Origin: Sulfurimonadaceae bacterium
Lineage (GTDB): Bacteria; Campylobacterota; Campylobacteria; Campylobacterales; Sulfurimonadaceae
Assembly: GCA_030610325.1 (NCBI GenBank)
Contig: JAUWRZ010000137.1
Location: 1 to 6,117 of the forward strand
Reading direction: 5' to 3'
DNA length: 6,117 bases
Shown one piece after another: positions 1 through 5,790 of the stretch. How positions within the stretch are numbered: the first letter of the stretch is position 1; each line of letters opens with the position of its first letter. The notes beneath the pieces were generated by a model, which saw only the letters and a program-made list of their open reading frames with translations, ran no database searches and was not told the DNA's origin. The translations under genes were made by a program, and so were the position numbers.

Positions 1-1
1 A

Positions 2-145
2 CTCTATGAACAAAAAGAGAAGATACAGAAGGCGCTAGATAAAAGACCGGATAAAAAGAAGAAGAGTGAGTTGGAAGAGGAACTTGCTATCATCACGCTT
101 CAGATAAAGAAAGGTGAGAAGATACTAGCCAGACTTATGGCTTAG
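2..145 (+). CDS. C-terminal end of an unrecognised charged protein (partial)
   Basis: An open frame enters from the left edge and ends at TAG 143-145, giving 47 residues with no start codon in view. The peptide is dominated by Lys, Glu and Leu, includes KRPDKKKKSELEEEL, and ends ILARLMA. The heptad-like spacing of Leu/Ile suggests an amphipathic helix or coiled coil. I do not recognise the family. It ends 16 bases from the end of a decayed transposase on the opposite strand, so it may be the tail of a mobile-element gene or of a normal gene next to an old insertion. That it is coding is supported only by the open frame and its sensible composition; function is unknown. Confidence 0.45.
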   Translation, partial: LYEQKEKIQKALDKRPDKKKKSELEEELAIITLQIKKGEKILARLMA

Positions 146-161
146 ACTCTGATGCTGTACT

Positions 162-401
162 TCACAATAGGTACTTGCTAGCTCCTGCAGTCGGTATCGT
201 TTCTATCCTAAGGCTTTGGAATGCCTCATCAAAGCGTATCTCCCGGATATCATACAAGACCCTGCATCCACTAGGAAGCATCAGTATCAACGGATAGATG
301 AACGTAAAAGGAGTGTAGGCTCTACGATGTGTTGAAAGCGGAAGATCATCGCCACAAAAGGCCTCAAGCCCAATCCCCTTGAGAAATTCATCAAAGCTCT
401 T
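162..401 (-). pseudogene. IS1380-family transposase, N-terminal fragment
   Basis: On the minus strand a frame is open from just after a TAA (402-404) to TGA at 162-164, about 79 residues with no ATG at its head. It reads FDEFLKGIGLEAF, then HRAYTPFTFIYPLILML, then LYDIREIRFDEAFQSL and ETIPTAGASKYL. From family knowledge, IS1380-type transposases share this order near the N-terminus: an FxxFLKxIG helix, a Y(S/T)P...PLILML segment, a DIREIR.D.A segment and an IP(S/T) segment leading to a WLRR motif. Intact members run to roughly 400-500 residues, so the catalytic DDE core is missing. Both ends are broken: the upstream end overlaps the last codons of the kinase gene, and the downstream end stops where WLRR would follow. 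This is a dead remnant. The assignment rests on remembered family pattern, not a search. Confidence 0.6.
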
Positions 402-2079
402 TTAATAATCTAATAGTAAAACAAGCACCTTCATCGTTGTTGTGAACTTCAATAATACCATTAAGATGACTTTCAATGATCATTTTACTCATATATAGTC
501 CTAGGCCTGTTCCATTTTTATCATTTTTAGTTGAGAAGTATGGGTCAAATATTTTTGGCAGTACATCAACATCTATACCACTTCCATTATCGCATATCTC
601 TGTGTTAATATATTTTTCATCTTCATATACCCTAATACTTATTGAAGCATTATCCTTCTTATTAAGTATTAGTGCATCTTTTGAGTTATTGATGATATTG
701 ACAAACACCTGCATCAACTCTCTTGGATAGGCTTTAACTGTTTTGTCTGTCTCGTAAGAGCTTGTAAGTCTTATATTATTATTTTTAAGAGTATCGTTTA
801 TAATAGATAAGGTAGTATCTACTGTCTCTCTTATATTGACTTCTGAAATATCATTATCTGGTTTAAAGAAGTTTCTAAAATCATCTATAGTCTTAGATAG
901 ATGTTGAGTATGTTCAGTAATACTATTTGCATATTTTTTTGATTCAGTAATATTAAAATCATCAAGTGCAATATCTACTAACATGTTATTCGCACTCATA
1001 GCGATCGTAGAGATCGGTTGACGCCACTGATGGGCTATCATATTGATCATCTCACCCATTGCTGCATGTCGTGATTGCTTGATAAGCATCTCATCTTTCT
1101 TTTTTAACAAGGATCGCATCTCTTTCTCAGCAGTTATGTCAGTATGTGTGCCTATCATACGAAGAGCTTTTCCACCATCATCAAAGATAGTCTTCCCACG
1201 ATCAAGTATCCATATCCAAGAGCCATTTTTATGTCTTAAGCGATGAGTACCTTCATAATAATCTGTTTTTCCTTCAATATTTTCTTGGAATAAAGACTTT
1301 GCTTCTTCTTTATCATCTGGGTGTACGTTCTCTTCCCATGAAGAGAACTCATTTGGAAGTTCTTCATCATTGTATCCAAGCATCTCTTTCCATCTTGGAG
1401 AAAAATAGATCTTATTAGTTCGAAGATCCCAATCCCAAAGACCATCATGATTTCCTAATAGCGCTAACTCCATTCGCTCTTTTAACTCTTCTAACTCTTG
1501 GCTTAGTAAATAGTTGTGTGTAATATCTCGTGCAACACCATTCAAGGAAATAAACTCTCCATTAGGATCATGAAGAAGTGACTCGGAAAGTTCTATATAT
1601 TTTATAGTGCCATTCTTGTGATACATACTAATTACATAAGGCTGCTGAGCATCTCCACCATTCATAGTTTTATTAGTAAATTCTTCAATTAGATCGTTTA
1701 TAGGGTCATCTGTCAAATATGTTGCAAAATGTTCCATAAACTCCTCTTTTGTATAGCCAAGAACATCTGTGATCGAATTACTGACATCTGTGATCACCCC
1801 ATTAATATCATGTGAATAAAAGATATAGTGGTCTTTAATATTTTCGATTATATTTATGTATTTAAATTCACCGGTTATCAATAGATCATAATTTTTTTGC
1901 TTATGGTACAAGAGAGTAAAAATAATAATTAGTATCAAGATCAAATTAAGACTCTGCTGTATCCAAAATTCTGTATTTACGTTATGTTGAAGATTCATGT
2001 AGGTTGCAAAAGCAATGATAAGCTCTAAGATAAATAGTAAAAGAAAGGTTTGTTTATATTTTGATAATTGTTTTATCAT
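391..2079 (-). CDS. Membrane-anchored PAS-PAS sensor histidine kinase
   Basis: 562 residues. Two hydrophobic helices (about 11-30 and 43-58) flank a short external loop, so sensing is probably intracellular. PAS 1 covers about 75-188 (GVITDVSN, LGYTKEEF, ending GVARDIT). PAS 2 covers about 203-318, of the PAS_3 type (GLWDWDL, FSPRWKEMLGY, HPDD, ending GTHTDIT). A linker helix leads to the dimerisation domain with the H-box MIAHQWRQPIS, phospho-acceptor His350. The ATPase domain shows the N-box (FVNIINNSKDAL, Asn465), the G1 box (DNGSGI, 497-502), the F-box (IFDPYFSTK) and the G2 box (GTGLGL, 523-528), so all catalytic motifs are present. The HQWRQP H-box is common in Campylobacterota kinases. 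No receiver domain or response regulator is visible, so it is an orphan in this window and its signal is unknown. The ATG at 2079 has only a weak Shine-Dalgarno (GGAT). The gene is much AT-richer than the peroxidase and dsbD, and its stop lies inside a transposase remnant. Confidence 0.93.
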   Translation of the reverse strand: MIKQLSKYKQTFLLLFILELIIAFATYMNLQHNVNTEFWIQQSLNLILILIIIFTLLYHKQKNYDLLITGEFKYINIIENIKDHYIFYSHDINGVITDVSNSITDVLGYTKEEFMEHFATYLTDDPINDLIEEFTNKTMNGGDAQQPYVISMYHKNGTIKYIELSESLLHDPNGEFISLNGVARDITHNYLLSQELEELKERMELALLGNHDGLWDWDLRTNKIYFSPRWKEMLGYNDEELPNEFSSWEENVHPDDKEEAKSLFQENIEGKTDYYEGTHRLRHKNGSWIWILDRGKTIFDDGGKALRMIGTHTDITAEKEMRSLLKKKDEMLIKQSRHAAMGEMINMIAHQWRQPISTIAMSANNMLVDIALDDFNITESKKYANSITEHTQHLSKTIDDFRNFFKPDNDISEVNIRETVDTTLSIINDTLKNNNIRLTSSYETDKTVKAYPRELMQVFVNIINNSKDALILNKKDNASISIRVYEDEKYINTEICDNGSGIDVDVLPKIFDPYFSTKNDKNGTGLGLYMSKMIIESHLNGIIEVHNNDEGACFTIRLLKEL

Positions 2080-2094
2080 AATAATCCGATATAG

Positions 2095-2110
2095 ATAGTT
2101 AATTAACTAT
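2095..2110. promoter_or_regulatory. 16-bp perfect palindrome upstream of the kinase (possible operator)
   Basis: ATAGTTAATTAACTAT is self-complementary over all 16 bases and ends 15 bases before the kinase ATG. A further copy of the half-site ATAGTTAA lies at 2154-2161. On the minus strand a TAAAAT at 2114-2109 could be the -10 box, so a protein bound to the palindrome would cover it. The surrounding 2080-2204 is extremely AT-rich, which makes chance AT palindromes more likely. A regulatory role is inference. Confidence 0.35.
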
Positions 2111-2204
2111 TTTACTTAATACAGACAAAATATTTAATTAAAAATACCAATTTATAGTTAAATTAAATGTTATTTCTAAAAAAATATCTCTGAAATAAAT
2201 TTTG

Positions 2205-2232
2205 TCTTCCTGCGTGGACTCGAACCACGACC
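2205..2232 (-). pseudogene. tRNA 3'-end-like remnant (T-arm plus acceptor strand)
   Basis: Read on the minus strand, 2229-2213 form a perfect T-arm: stem CGTGG, loop TTCGAGT, stem CCACG. It is preceded by GGT and followed by CAGGAAG and an A where the 3' acceptor strand and discriminator base would be. No matching 5' acceptor (CTTCCTG), D-arm or 7-base anticodon loop occurs upstream, and no CCA follows, so this is not an intact tRNA. The variable-loop/T-arm/acceptor wording resembles what I remember of tRNA-Asn from this phylum, but I cannot confirm that. tRNA 3' ends are classic integrase attachment sites, so a stray one could mark a former integration boundary. It lies where AT-rich kinase DNA gives way to the peroxidase operon. 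Confidence 0.4.
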
Positions 2233-2235
2233 ACA

Positions 2236-2265
2236 CCTCGTCTAAAGTAGCACTCCTTGACGAGG
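2236..2265 (-). terminator. 7-bp hairpin downstream of the peroxidase/thioredoxin operon
   Basis: Minus-strand CCTCGTC (2265-2259) pairs perfectly with GACGAGG (2242-2236) across a 16-base loop. The loop can extend the stem after a mismatch (AGT/ACT plus G-T pairs). It starts 13 bases after the thioredoxin stop, the usual place for an operon terminator or 3'-end stabiliser. There is no T-run after it, so intrinsic termination is doubtful. It may instead belong to the degenerate tRNA-like structure next to it. Confidence 0.3.
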
Positions 2266-2278
2266 GTTAGTATTACCA

Positions 2279-2668
2279 TCACTGTAGTGACCTGATGTAC
2301 TCTTCAAACGCCTGTGGATCGATAGGACCGATGATGGGGTCGCTTAAAAAAAGCTCTTTGGGTGTGAGAAAGAAAAGTGCAGGGTAGGTGAGGGTATAGA
2401 GCATCTCTATCGGGTAGCTCTGTACTTGGTCTTTAGTTATCAGTATGGTGACGAAGTTCTCATTTATCCAGGGTATATAAGTCTGGTCCTTTAATGTCGA
2501 AGTCAGCATCTTCGTGCACTCCGGACAATCCTTCTCTACCAGAAAGACCATGAGCGGTCTCTGCTCCCTCAGGGCTTGCTTGCGTGCTTTCTCATAATCA
2601 CCAAGCCAGTGGATATGTGATGCATGCACGATGGGTAGTGAGAGAAGCAGCAGGAGAAGAAGACGCAT
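2279..2668 (-). CDS. Exported thioredoxin-fold protein with a CPEC active site
   Basis: About 129 residues. The N-terminus (MRLLLLLLLSLPIVHA) is a typical signal peptide, putting the product in the periplasm. The mature part has the thioredoxin pattern: a strand (PLMVFLVEKD), the redox motif CPEC near residues 48-51, a strand (FVTILITKD) and a probable cis-proline in TYPALFF. A short domain with few insertions fits the thioredoxin_7/DUF255-like or SoxW-like small thioredoxins. Start choice: the sequence GTGATG offers GTG at 2671 or ATG at 2668. I take the ATG, which shares one base with the peroxidase TGA; no strong Shine-Dalgarno precedes either, so translation is probably coupled. Co-transcription with a c-type cytochrome peroxidase suggests it keeps a haem-binding CxxCH or another periplasmic thiol reduced, perhaps with electrons from the DsbD encoded divergently. 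The substrate is not shown by the sequence. Confidence 0.85.
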   Translation of the reverse strand: MRLLLLLLLSLPIVHASHIHWLGDYEKARKQALREQRPLMVFLVEKDCPECTKMLTSTLKDQTYIPWINENFVTILITKDQVQSYPIEMLYTLTYPALFFLTPKELFLSDPIIGPIDPQAFEEYIRSLQ

Positions 2669-3750
2669 CACTGTATGTCATACTCGATAAGTTCGCCTTC
2701 AAGACTTTTAAAGAACGCTGTCATCGCATCGACCTGTTCATCAGTGAGGTCTATGCCAAGTTGATAGCGTCCCATCAAAAATATCGCTTCATCGAGTTCC
2801 TTGACCACGCCATTATGAAAATAGGGGGCTGTTTTGGTGATATCACGTAAGATAGGTACTCTAAAGTACTGTGTCCCATCTTTGCCCATAAAACCACCGG
2901 TATTTTTAATAGGGTAGGGGTGGTACTCTTTAAAGTTGAATCCCAGACTTTTAAAACGTCGTTTTTTTGTCTTCTCATCATAGACCATCGTGAGGTCTAT
3001 AAAGGAGTTATAGTCACGCAGTGGGAACTTCTGCATCTTCTGCCCACCGACACCATGACCAAAATGGCACCCTTTACAGCCGATATCTATGAAAAGGTCC
3101 AGTCCTCTTTTAGCTTGAGCGTCAAGGGCATCATCATCACCTTCTAAAAAAGCATCAAACCTTGCACGGGTTATCAGAGTCTTCTCATAAGTCGCGATCA
3201 CTTTGGTGATGTTCTCAAACGTGACAGGTGGCTTCTCTTCTCCAAAGATCGCTTTAAAGCTCGCTACATAAGCTGCATCCTCGTTGACACGCTCTTCGAT
3301 CAGCTCCGGGGTAGAAGCCATCTCAAAAGGTGCGACTGTCGGCCCTTTTGCCTGATCACGCAGCGTTGGGCTGCGTCCATCCCAGAAGAGATGCTTTGAG
3401 AAGGCTGTGTTTAGGACAGTCGGAGTATTGAGATGGCTTGGATTGGGGAGCTCATCATGCCCTATAGCTGTCGGTATGCCATCCTCGCCACCTTTTTTCA
3501 GGTCATGACATTTGGCACAGGCGATCTTGCGGCTTCGGGAGAGGTCTTTATCGAAAAAGAGTTTTTTCCCCAGACGGATCTTCTCTGGGGTCATAGGGTT
3601 GTCCGGATCGTCGACTAGAGCCTTAAGCTCTGAGTACTCTGTGGGCATAGGACTCAGCCCTTTGGCTAAAGCCTTCTCTCTCAGTGAATCTGAATCGATG
3701 GCAAAAAGGGAGATACTCATCAGTAAAAACAGGGAGATGTATAATCGCAT
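2668..3750 (-). CDS. Di-haem cytochrome c peroxidase (CCP/MauG family)
   Basis: 360 residues from the chosen start. It would reduce H2O2 to water in the periplasm with electrons from cytochrome c. A signal peptide (MRLYISLFLLMSISLFA) leads to two c-type haem motifs, CAKCH (78-82) and CKGCH (225-229). Other family signatures are RLGKKLFFD, LNTPTVLNTAF, LFWDGR, TAPYFHNG and LMGRYQLG near the C-terminus; the Met in the last is my candidate for an axial ligand of the second haem. Length is near the usual 320-350 with a modest insertion after haem 2 (about 240-295). Start: the frame stays open to an ATG at 3780, but that ATG lies within the TATAAT -10 box. The ATG at 3750 has AGGAG seven bases upstream (3762-3758) and starts exactly at the signal peptide. 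It is first in an operon with the CPEC thioredoxin and divergent from dsbD. A MauG-like role in protein modification cannot be excluded. Confidence 0.94.
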   Translation of the reverse strand: MRLYISLFLLMSISLFAIDSDSLREKALAKGLSPMPTEYSELKALVDDPDNPMTPEKIRLGKKLFFDKDLSRSRKIACAKCHDLKKGGEDGIPTAIGHDELPNPSHLNTPTVLNTAFSKHLFWDGRSPTLRDQAKGPTVAPFEMASTPELIEERVNEDAAYVASFKAIFGEEKPPVTFENITKVIATYEKTLITRARFDAFLEGDDDALDAQAKRGLDLFIDIGCKGCHFGHGVGGQKMQKFPLRDYNSFIDLTMVYDEKTKKRRFKSLGFNFKEYHPYPIKNTGGFMGKDGTQYFRVPILRDITKTAPYFHNGVVKELDEAIFLMGRYQLGIDLTDEQVDAMTAFFKSLEGELIEYDIQ

Positions 3751-3778
3751 AAGGAGACTCCTGACGTCTTTATCCTTC

Positions 3779-3784
3779 ATTATA
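3779..3784 (-). promoter_or_regulatory. -10 box of the peroxidase operon
   Basis: The minus strand reads TATAAT, a perfect sigma-70 consensus, predicting transcription from about 3772 and a 21-base leader holding the AGGAG ribosome-binding site. The centre of the Crp/Fnr-type palindrome at 3804-3823 then falls at -41.5, the standard class II activator position. No separate -35 hexamer is evident, as expected for activator-dependent promoters and for this phylum. Confidence 0.6.
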
Positions 3785-3803
3785 GCACGCTGGTCAGGAT
3801 GAG

Positions 3804-3823
3804 CTTTTGACTTCTGTCAAAAG
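3804..3823. promoter_or_regulatory. Fnr-type palindrome (TTGAC-N4-GTCAA) facing the peroxidase
   Basis: CTTTTGAC and GTCAAAAG form a perfect 8-bp inverted repeat around TTCT. The core TTGAC-N4-GTCAA has the geometry of Crp/Fnr-superfamily operators (Fnr consensus TTGAT-N4-ATCAA), with C/G at the inner position. It is centred at 3813.5, 41.5 bp upstream of the start predicted for the peroxidase. This supports control by an oxygen-, NO- or redox-sensing Crp/Fnr-family activator; which one cannot be told. Confidence 0.6.
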
Positions 3824-3883
3824 TATATTGGAGGCGATCTGACTCTGTATAGTTTCTACATCCATAAGCTGAATTCGTAGACA

Positions 3884-3899
3884 TGTGATGTTCATCACA
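3884..3899. promoter_or_regulatory. Crp-type palindrome (TGTGA-N6-TCACA) facing dsbD
   Basis: TGTGATGTTCATCACA has perfect 7-bp arms around TT and matches the Crp consensus TGTGA-N6-TCACA in all ten conserved bases. In Fnr notation it is GTGAT-N4-ATCAC. Its centre (3891.5) lies about 42 bp upstream of the start predicted for dsbD. The half-site differs from that of the 3804-3823 palindrome, so a different family member or a different affinity is implied. Confidence 0.6.
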
Positions 3900-3921
3900 A
3901 TGTATTTACAGGTTTATAAGC

Positions 3922-3927
3922 TAAAAT
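3922..3927 (+). promoter_or_regulatory. -10 box of dsbD
   Basis: TAAAAT differs from TATAAT at one base and predicts transcription from about 3933-3934, giving a leader of about 26 bases. The Crp-type palindrome centre is then at about -41.5 to -42.5. A TATAAG at 3915-3920 is a weaker alternative. Confidence 0.5.
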
Positions 3928-3959
3928 GATCTTCATTAAAACATTTTGTAGGGATGATA

Positions 3960-5759
3960 ATGCGACATCTTCTTCTTTTTCTATTTTCAATAACACTGCT
4001 GTTTGGTGGCGTCAAGTTCCTCACTCCGGATGAGGCGTTCAAAGTCTCCGCTTCACTACACGACTCTCATCTACAGATAGATGCGACGATCGATCCTGCT
4101 GAGGATATCTATATCTATGAAGACTCCGTCAAGGTAAAACTGACGGAGAGTCCGGGTCTTATCCTTAAAGAGATCTCCATGGATGAGTCAGTCGATCATC
4201 ATGGAGAGAAGGTCTTTTTAGAGACATTGAGCATCCAGCTCGACCTGGCAAAAGAGGCCGGTGTCAGCGGTATGCAAAGTGTTGCTGTAGACATCTCCTA
4301 CCAGGGCTGTTCGGAAAAAGGGCTCTGTTATGAGCCGTTGACGAAAAGTTTTACCTTTGATGTGGATGCTGATAAGCTTCCTCTTTCCGGAACTGCTTCT
4401 TCTGCCCCGGCATCTGTTGATACCGCTGATACATCCATACAAGGTGAGCAGATCGTCTCAGAGACCGATATGATCGCAGACACTATCAAGCATGGCAGCA
4501 TAGGGCTTATCCTGCTGACCTTCTTTGGCTTTGGTCTACTGCTCTCACTTACGCCATGTATCTTCCCGATGATCCCGATCCTCTCCAGTGTCATCGTCTC
4601 ACAGGGCAGCAGTATTACGGTCAAACGTGCTTTCTTCCTCTCGTTGGTCTATGTGCTTGCCATGTCGGTAGCCTATACGATCGCTGGTGTTCTGGCTGGG
4701 CTTTTTGGCGCAAACCTTCAAGTCGCTTTTCAGACACCGTGGATCATAATCAGTTTCTCTCTGGTCTTCGTCGTACTCTCTTTGTCTATGTTCGGTATGT
4801 ATGAACTTCAGCTTCCCAATGCGCTTCAGTCGAGATTGACCAAGAGCAGTGAAGGTCATGGTGGTGTCGCTGGTGTCGCGATCATGGGCTTTCTCTCAGC
4901 ATTGATCGTCGGGCCTTGTGTAGCAGCTCCTTTGGCGGGTGCACTCATCTATATTGGTCAGACTGGTGATGCGCTTATCGGCGGTATGGCACTCTTCTCG
5001 CTCAGTATCGGTATGGGAGTCCCTCTGCTTATTGTCGGGACAAGTGCCGGTAAGTTCATGCCTCGTCCTGGTGAGTGGATGGACAATATCAAAGGCTTCT
5101 TCGGCATCTTGCTGCTTGGTGTCGCCATCTGGATGATGAGTCGTGTCATTCCTGAGCCGGTCACGTTGATCCTTTGGTCATCTCTGGTCATCTTTACCGC
5201 CGTACATCTTGGTGCGCTAGAACAGGCAGCATGTAAACGATGCGGCCATGCCAGCATGAAAGCACTGGGTCTGATGCTCTTTCTTTACGGGATAATGCTC
5301 TTTATCGGTGGTTTCACCGGAGCGACCAATCCTCTGAACCCATTGGAGAAACTGAACCAGCCACAACATATGCTCGGTAGTGCCGGGCAGCAGGCCGTCG
5401 CACAAGAGCCGACTTTTGTCACTATCCACTCTATTGGTGAGCTTGAAGGCATATTGATGGAGTCAGAGGGTAAGAAAGTGATGCTTGATTTCTATGCTGA
5501 CTGGTGTGTCTCGTGTAAAGAGATGGAACATAACACCTTTACTGACCCTGCTGTGATGGCAAAGATGGCAGAGTTTGTCCTGGTCCAGGCTGATGTGACG
5601 GACAATACAGACGATGAGAAAGAGTTGACAAAAGAGTTTGGATTGTTTGGCCCTCCGGGCATCATCTTCTTTGATGAGAAAGGTGAGCAGATCGAAGGAC
5701 GTGATATCATCGGTTACCAGGGAGCTGAAGAGTTCCTCAAGAACCTGAACAAACTGTAG
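3960..5759 (+). CDS. dsbD: DsbD, thiol:disulfide interchange protein
   Basis: 599 residues, full length. DsbD takes electrons from cytoplasmic thioredoxin and passes them across the inner membrane to periplasmic thiol proteins. In order: signal peptide (MRHLLLFLFSITLLFGG); periplasmic alpha domain to about 138 with its cysteine pair in YQGCSEKGLCYEP (Cys117, Cys123); an Ala/Ser/Thr-rich linker; eight membrane segments (about 181-455) with the redox cysteines in TPCIFPM (Cys200) and GPCVAAPL (Cys320); then a C-terminal periplasmic thioredoxin domain with DWCVSCK (Cys516, Cys519) and cis-proline in GPPGI. All six functional cysteines are present. Unusual is an extra CKRCGH (Cys425, Cys428) in the loop before the last membrane segment. 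Start: ATG at 3960 has AGGGA five bases upstream; an in-frame ATG at 3954 overlaps that site and is less likely. The gene is divergent from the peroxidase operon and convergent with the YwqK-like gene, eight bases apart. Confidence 0.97.
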   Translation: MRHLLLFLFSITLLFGGVKFLTPDEAFKVSASLHDSHLQIDATIDPAEDIYIYEDSVKVKLTESPGLILKEISMDESVDHHGEKVFLETLSIQLDLAKEAGVSGMQSVAVDISYQGCSEKGLCYEPLTKSFTFDVDADKLPLSGTASSAPASVDTADTSIQGEQIVSETDMIADTIKHGSIGLILLTFFGFGLLLSLTPCIFPMIPILSSVIVSQGSSITVKRAFFLSLVYVLAMSVAYTIAGVLAGLFGANLQVAFQTPWIIISFSLVFVVLSLSMFGMYELQLPNALQSRLTKSSEGHGGVAGVAIMGFLSALIVGPCVAAPLAGALIYIGQTGDALIGGMALFSLSIGMGVPLLIVGTSAGKFMPRPGEWMDNIKGFFGILLLGVAIWMMSRVIPEPVTLILWSSLVIFTAVHLGALEQAACKRCGHASMKALGLMLFLYGIMLFIGGFTGATNPLNPLEKLNQPQHMLGSAGQQAVAQEPTFVTIHSIGELEGILMESEGKKVMLDFYADWCVSCKEMEHNTFTDPAVMAKMAEFVLVQADVTDNTDDEKELTKEFGLFGPPGIIFFDEKGEQIEGRDIIGYQGAEEFLKNLNKL

Positions 5760-5765
5760 GTCCTA

Positions 5766-5790
5766 CGTTAAAATAGCCCGCTATTGGGCT
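5766..5790 (-). terminator. Terminator-like hairpin in the last codons of the YwqK-like gene
   Basis: On the minus strand AGCCC (5790-5786) pairs with GGGCT (5779-5775) across AATAGC, then ATTTTAAC follows. The five-base-pair, GC-rich stem with a short T-run fits a weak intrinsic terminator. It overlaps the coding end (residues QPNSGLF and the TAA), as happens in tightly packed convergent pairs. On the + strand no T-run follows, so it is unlikely to stop dsbD transcription. Confidence 0.4.

Noticed and set aside
363..383. Terminator for the kinase (CTCAAG/CTTGAG stem with a 9-base loop)
   Set aside because: Six base pairs with a large loop and no T-run, and the bases are explained as transposase coding remnant (frame LKGIGLE).
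2205..2300. Intact tRNA gene
   Set aside because: No 5' acceptor strand complementary to CAGGAAG, no D-arm, no 7-base anticodon loop and no CCA; only the T-arm and the 3' acceptor strand fit.
2584..3147. Plus-strand open frames opposite the peroxidase and thioredoxin genes
   Set aside because: No family features, and fully overlapped by two convincing genes on the other strand.
3751..3780. Longer peroxidase start at the ATG at 3780
   Set aside because: That ATG is part of the TATAATG that forms the -10 box, it has no Shine-Dalgarno, and it would put ten charged residues before an otherwise clean signal peptide. The ATG at 3750 has AGGAG at ideal spacing.
3954..3959. dsbD start at the ATG at 3954
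   Set aside because: It overlaps the AGGGA ribosome-binding site; the ATG at 3960 has correct spacing and begins directly at the signal peptide.
4218..5257. Open frames antisense to dsbD as separate genes
   Set aside because: They lack ribosome-binding sites and recognisable domains, and they overlap a strongly conserved gene; they are by-products of its codon use.
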